In this document: in pieces, positions 4,463-5,621 of the stretch
How positions within the stretch are numbered: position 1 is the first letter of the stretch
Layout: the number at the start of each line of letters is the position of its first letter
Assembly (NCBI GenBank): GCA_905210055.1
Contig: CAJLVH010000128.1
Span: 1 to 5,621, forward strand
Source of the DNA: an uncultured Enorma sp.
GTDB taxonomy: Bacteria > Actinomycetota > Coriobacteriia > Coriobacteriales > Coriobacteriaceae
Direction: 5' to 3'
DNA length: 5,621 bases
Notes under the pieces: model-generated
What the model was told of the DNA's origin: nothing
Database searches by the model: none
Seen by the model: only the letters and a program-made list of their open reading frames with translations
Position numbers and translations under genes: made by a program

Positions 4463-5621
4463 ATGCCCGAAACTACGCGCACCGTGAACGTGGGACTCAT
4501 CGGACTCGGAACCGTGGGCGGCGGTACCGCGCTCACCATCGCGCGCAATCGCGACGAGTACCTGCGTGCCTTCGGCGTCGACCTGCGCGTCGCGAAGGCA
4601 TGCGCGCTCGAGCCGGAGCGGGCGGCGGAACTCGGCATCGCGCCGGAGGCGTTCACCACCGACTGGCACGACGTGGTAGCGGATCCCGCGGTGGATATCG
4701 TGGTCGAGCTCATCGGCGGCGAGCATCCCGCGACAGAGATCTTCGAGGCCGCGTTCGAGGCCGGCAAGCACGTCGTGACCGCGAACAAGGCGCTGCTCGG
4801 CCGGAACATGGAGCGGCTGTGCGGCCTTGCGCGCGAGGCGGGCGTCCAGCTGCGCTGCGAGGCGTCTGCGGGCGGCGGAATCCCCATCGTCGCCGCGCTC
4901 GAGCGCTCGCTCGTGGGCAACCGCATGCTCACCATCGCCGGCATCTTGAACGGGACCACAAACTACATCCTCTCGCGCATGACGGTTGAAGGGTCGAGTT
5001 TCGCCGATGTGCTCGCCGACGCGCAGCGTCTGGGCTACGCCGAGGCGGATCCCTCTGCCGACGTCGACGGCTTCGATGCCGCAAGCAAGGTCGCGATCCT
5101 CTCGTCCATCGCCTTCCACACGCGCGTGACCACGGACGACGTGTACATGCAGGGCATCCGCGACATCTCACCCGTCGATATCGACGAGGCGCGCAAGATG
5201 GGCTGCGTCATCAAGCTGCTCGGTATCGCGCGCATGACCGACGCGGGGATCGACGCGCGCGTGCACCCCACCATGATTCCCGAGCGCCATATGCTCGCTA
5301 GCGTGAACGGCGCTATGAACGCGGTCTTCGCCGTGGGCGACTCCGTGGGCGAGACGATGTTCTACGGCGCGGGCGCGGGCTCCTTCCCCACCGCGAGCGC
5401 CGTGGTGGGCGATATCCTCGAGCTTGCGCGCGCCATCTCGCGCGGCGAGGCGCCCGAGGCGGAAGCCGAGCCCTACGAGCGCCGATTCGAGATCCGCTCG
5501 ATCGAGGATCTTCGCTGCCGTTACTACCTGCGCCTTGCCACCACGCACACAAACGACGCCCTCCCCGCCGTCGCCGACACCCTCGAGGCGTTCAAGATCG
5601 GCGTCGCCGAGGCACGGCAGG
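4463..5621 (+). CDS. hom: Homoserine dehydrogenase (partial, 3' end off window)
   Basis: Cytoplasmic enzyme that reduces aspartate semialdehyde to homoserine with NAD(P)H, the branch point to threonine, isoleucine and methionine. 386 residues are visible, open to the right edge. The N-terminal Rossmann fold has VGLIGLGTVGGG (10-21). ELIGG (82-86) and HVVTANKALL (103-112, with the conserved Lys109) follow, then EASAGGGIPI (133-142) and the catalytic-domain motif GILNGTTNYILSRM (160-173). The active-site stretch GYAEADPSADVDGFDAASK (191-209) contains the expected acidic residues Glu194 and Asp205 and Lys209. From about residue 353 (CRYYLRLAT) the start of a C-terminal ACT domain is recognisable, as in Gram-positive enzymes feedback-inhibited by threonine. 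It is monofunctional: no aspartokinase domain precedes it. It is transcribed away from the LIV operon; thrC or thrB may follow off the window. Confidence 0.96.
   Translation, partial: MPETTRTVNVGLIGLGTVGGGTALTIARNRDEYLRAFGVDLRVAKACALEPERAAELGIAPEAFTTDWHDVVADPAVDIVVELIGGEHPATEIFEAAFEAGKHVVTANKALLGRNMERLCGLAREAGVQLRCEASAGGGIPIVAALERSLVGNRMLTIAGILNGTTNYILSRMTVEGSSFADVLADAQRLGYAEADPSADVDGFDAASKVAILSSIAFHTRVTTDDVYMQGIRDISPVDIDEARKMGCVIKLLGIARMTDAGIDARVHPTMIPERHMLASVNGAMNAVFAVGDSVGETMFYGAGAGSFPTASAVVGDILELARAISRGEAPEAEAEPYERRFEIRSIEDLRCRYYLRLATTHTNDALPAVADTLEAFKIGVAEARQ

Noticed and set aside
4346..5548. Minus-strand open frames opposite hom
   Set aside because: hom carries every expected motif in the plus frame; the opposite frames are low-complexity and Arg/His-rich, typical shadows in GC-rich DNA.

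Overview
This is a GC-rich window from a bacterial chromosome. It holds four minus-strand genes of a branched-chain amino acid (LIV-type) ABC importer and, divergently on the plus strand, the start of a homoserine dehydrogenase gene. Three things point to a high-GC actinobacterium, probably a gut Coriobacteriia (Eggerthella/Slackia-like): strong G/C preference at third codon positions, Shine-Dalgarno-led starts, and a Tat-type lipoprotein signal on the solute-binding protein. The lineage is inference from overall character, not from a marker gene.

Layout in minus-strand transcription order (right to left): the lipoprotein solute-binding gene (2794-4062), a 203-nt gap, then the permeases livH (1709-2590) and livM (608-1699), then the ATPase livG (1-615, running off the left edge). 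livH, livM and livG are packed with near-zero spacing or overlap and are presumably translationally coupled. A livF ATPase gene would be expected just beyond the left edge. The binding protein captures the ligand outside the membrane, LivH and LivM form the channel, and LivG (with LivF) powers import.

The most notable region is the gap between the binding-protein gene and livH. It carries a perfect 35-bp inverted repeat around a 32-nt spacer. Each arm is itself a quasi-palindrome, and a third partial copy follows at a 22-bp period. The whole block is bounded by a short inverted GTAGCGT sequence. A promoter-like pair of hexamers sits across one arm and the spacer, and two mutually exclusive hairpins can be drawn over the livH ribosome binding site. 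The block could be a dispersed REP/BIME-like palindromic element, an operator cluster controlling livHMG, or an mRNA processing/attenuation hairpin that sets the ratio of binding protein to permease.

A roughly 400-nt divergent intergenic region (4063-4462) separates the transporter from hom (4463-5621, open at the right edge). It has good ribosome binding sites at both ends, one clear hairpin in the transporter leader and no convincing gene. hom belongs to the threonine/methionine branch of aspartate-family synthesis, and threonine is the precursor of isoleucine. Any shared control with the LIV transporter is only a possibility. No complete new system is evident; the novelty is confined to the repeat block.
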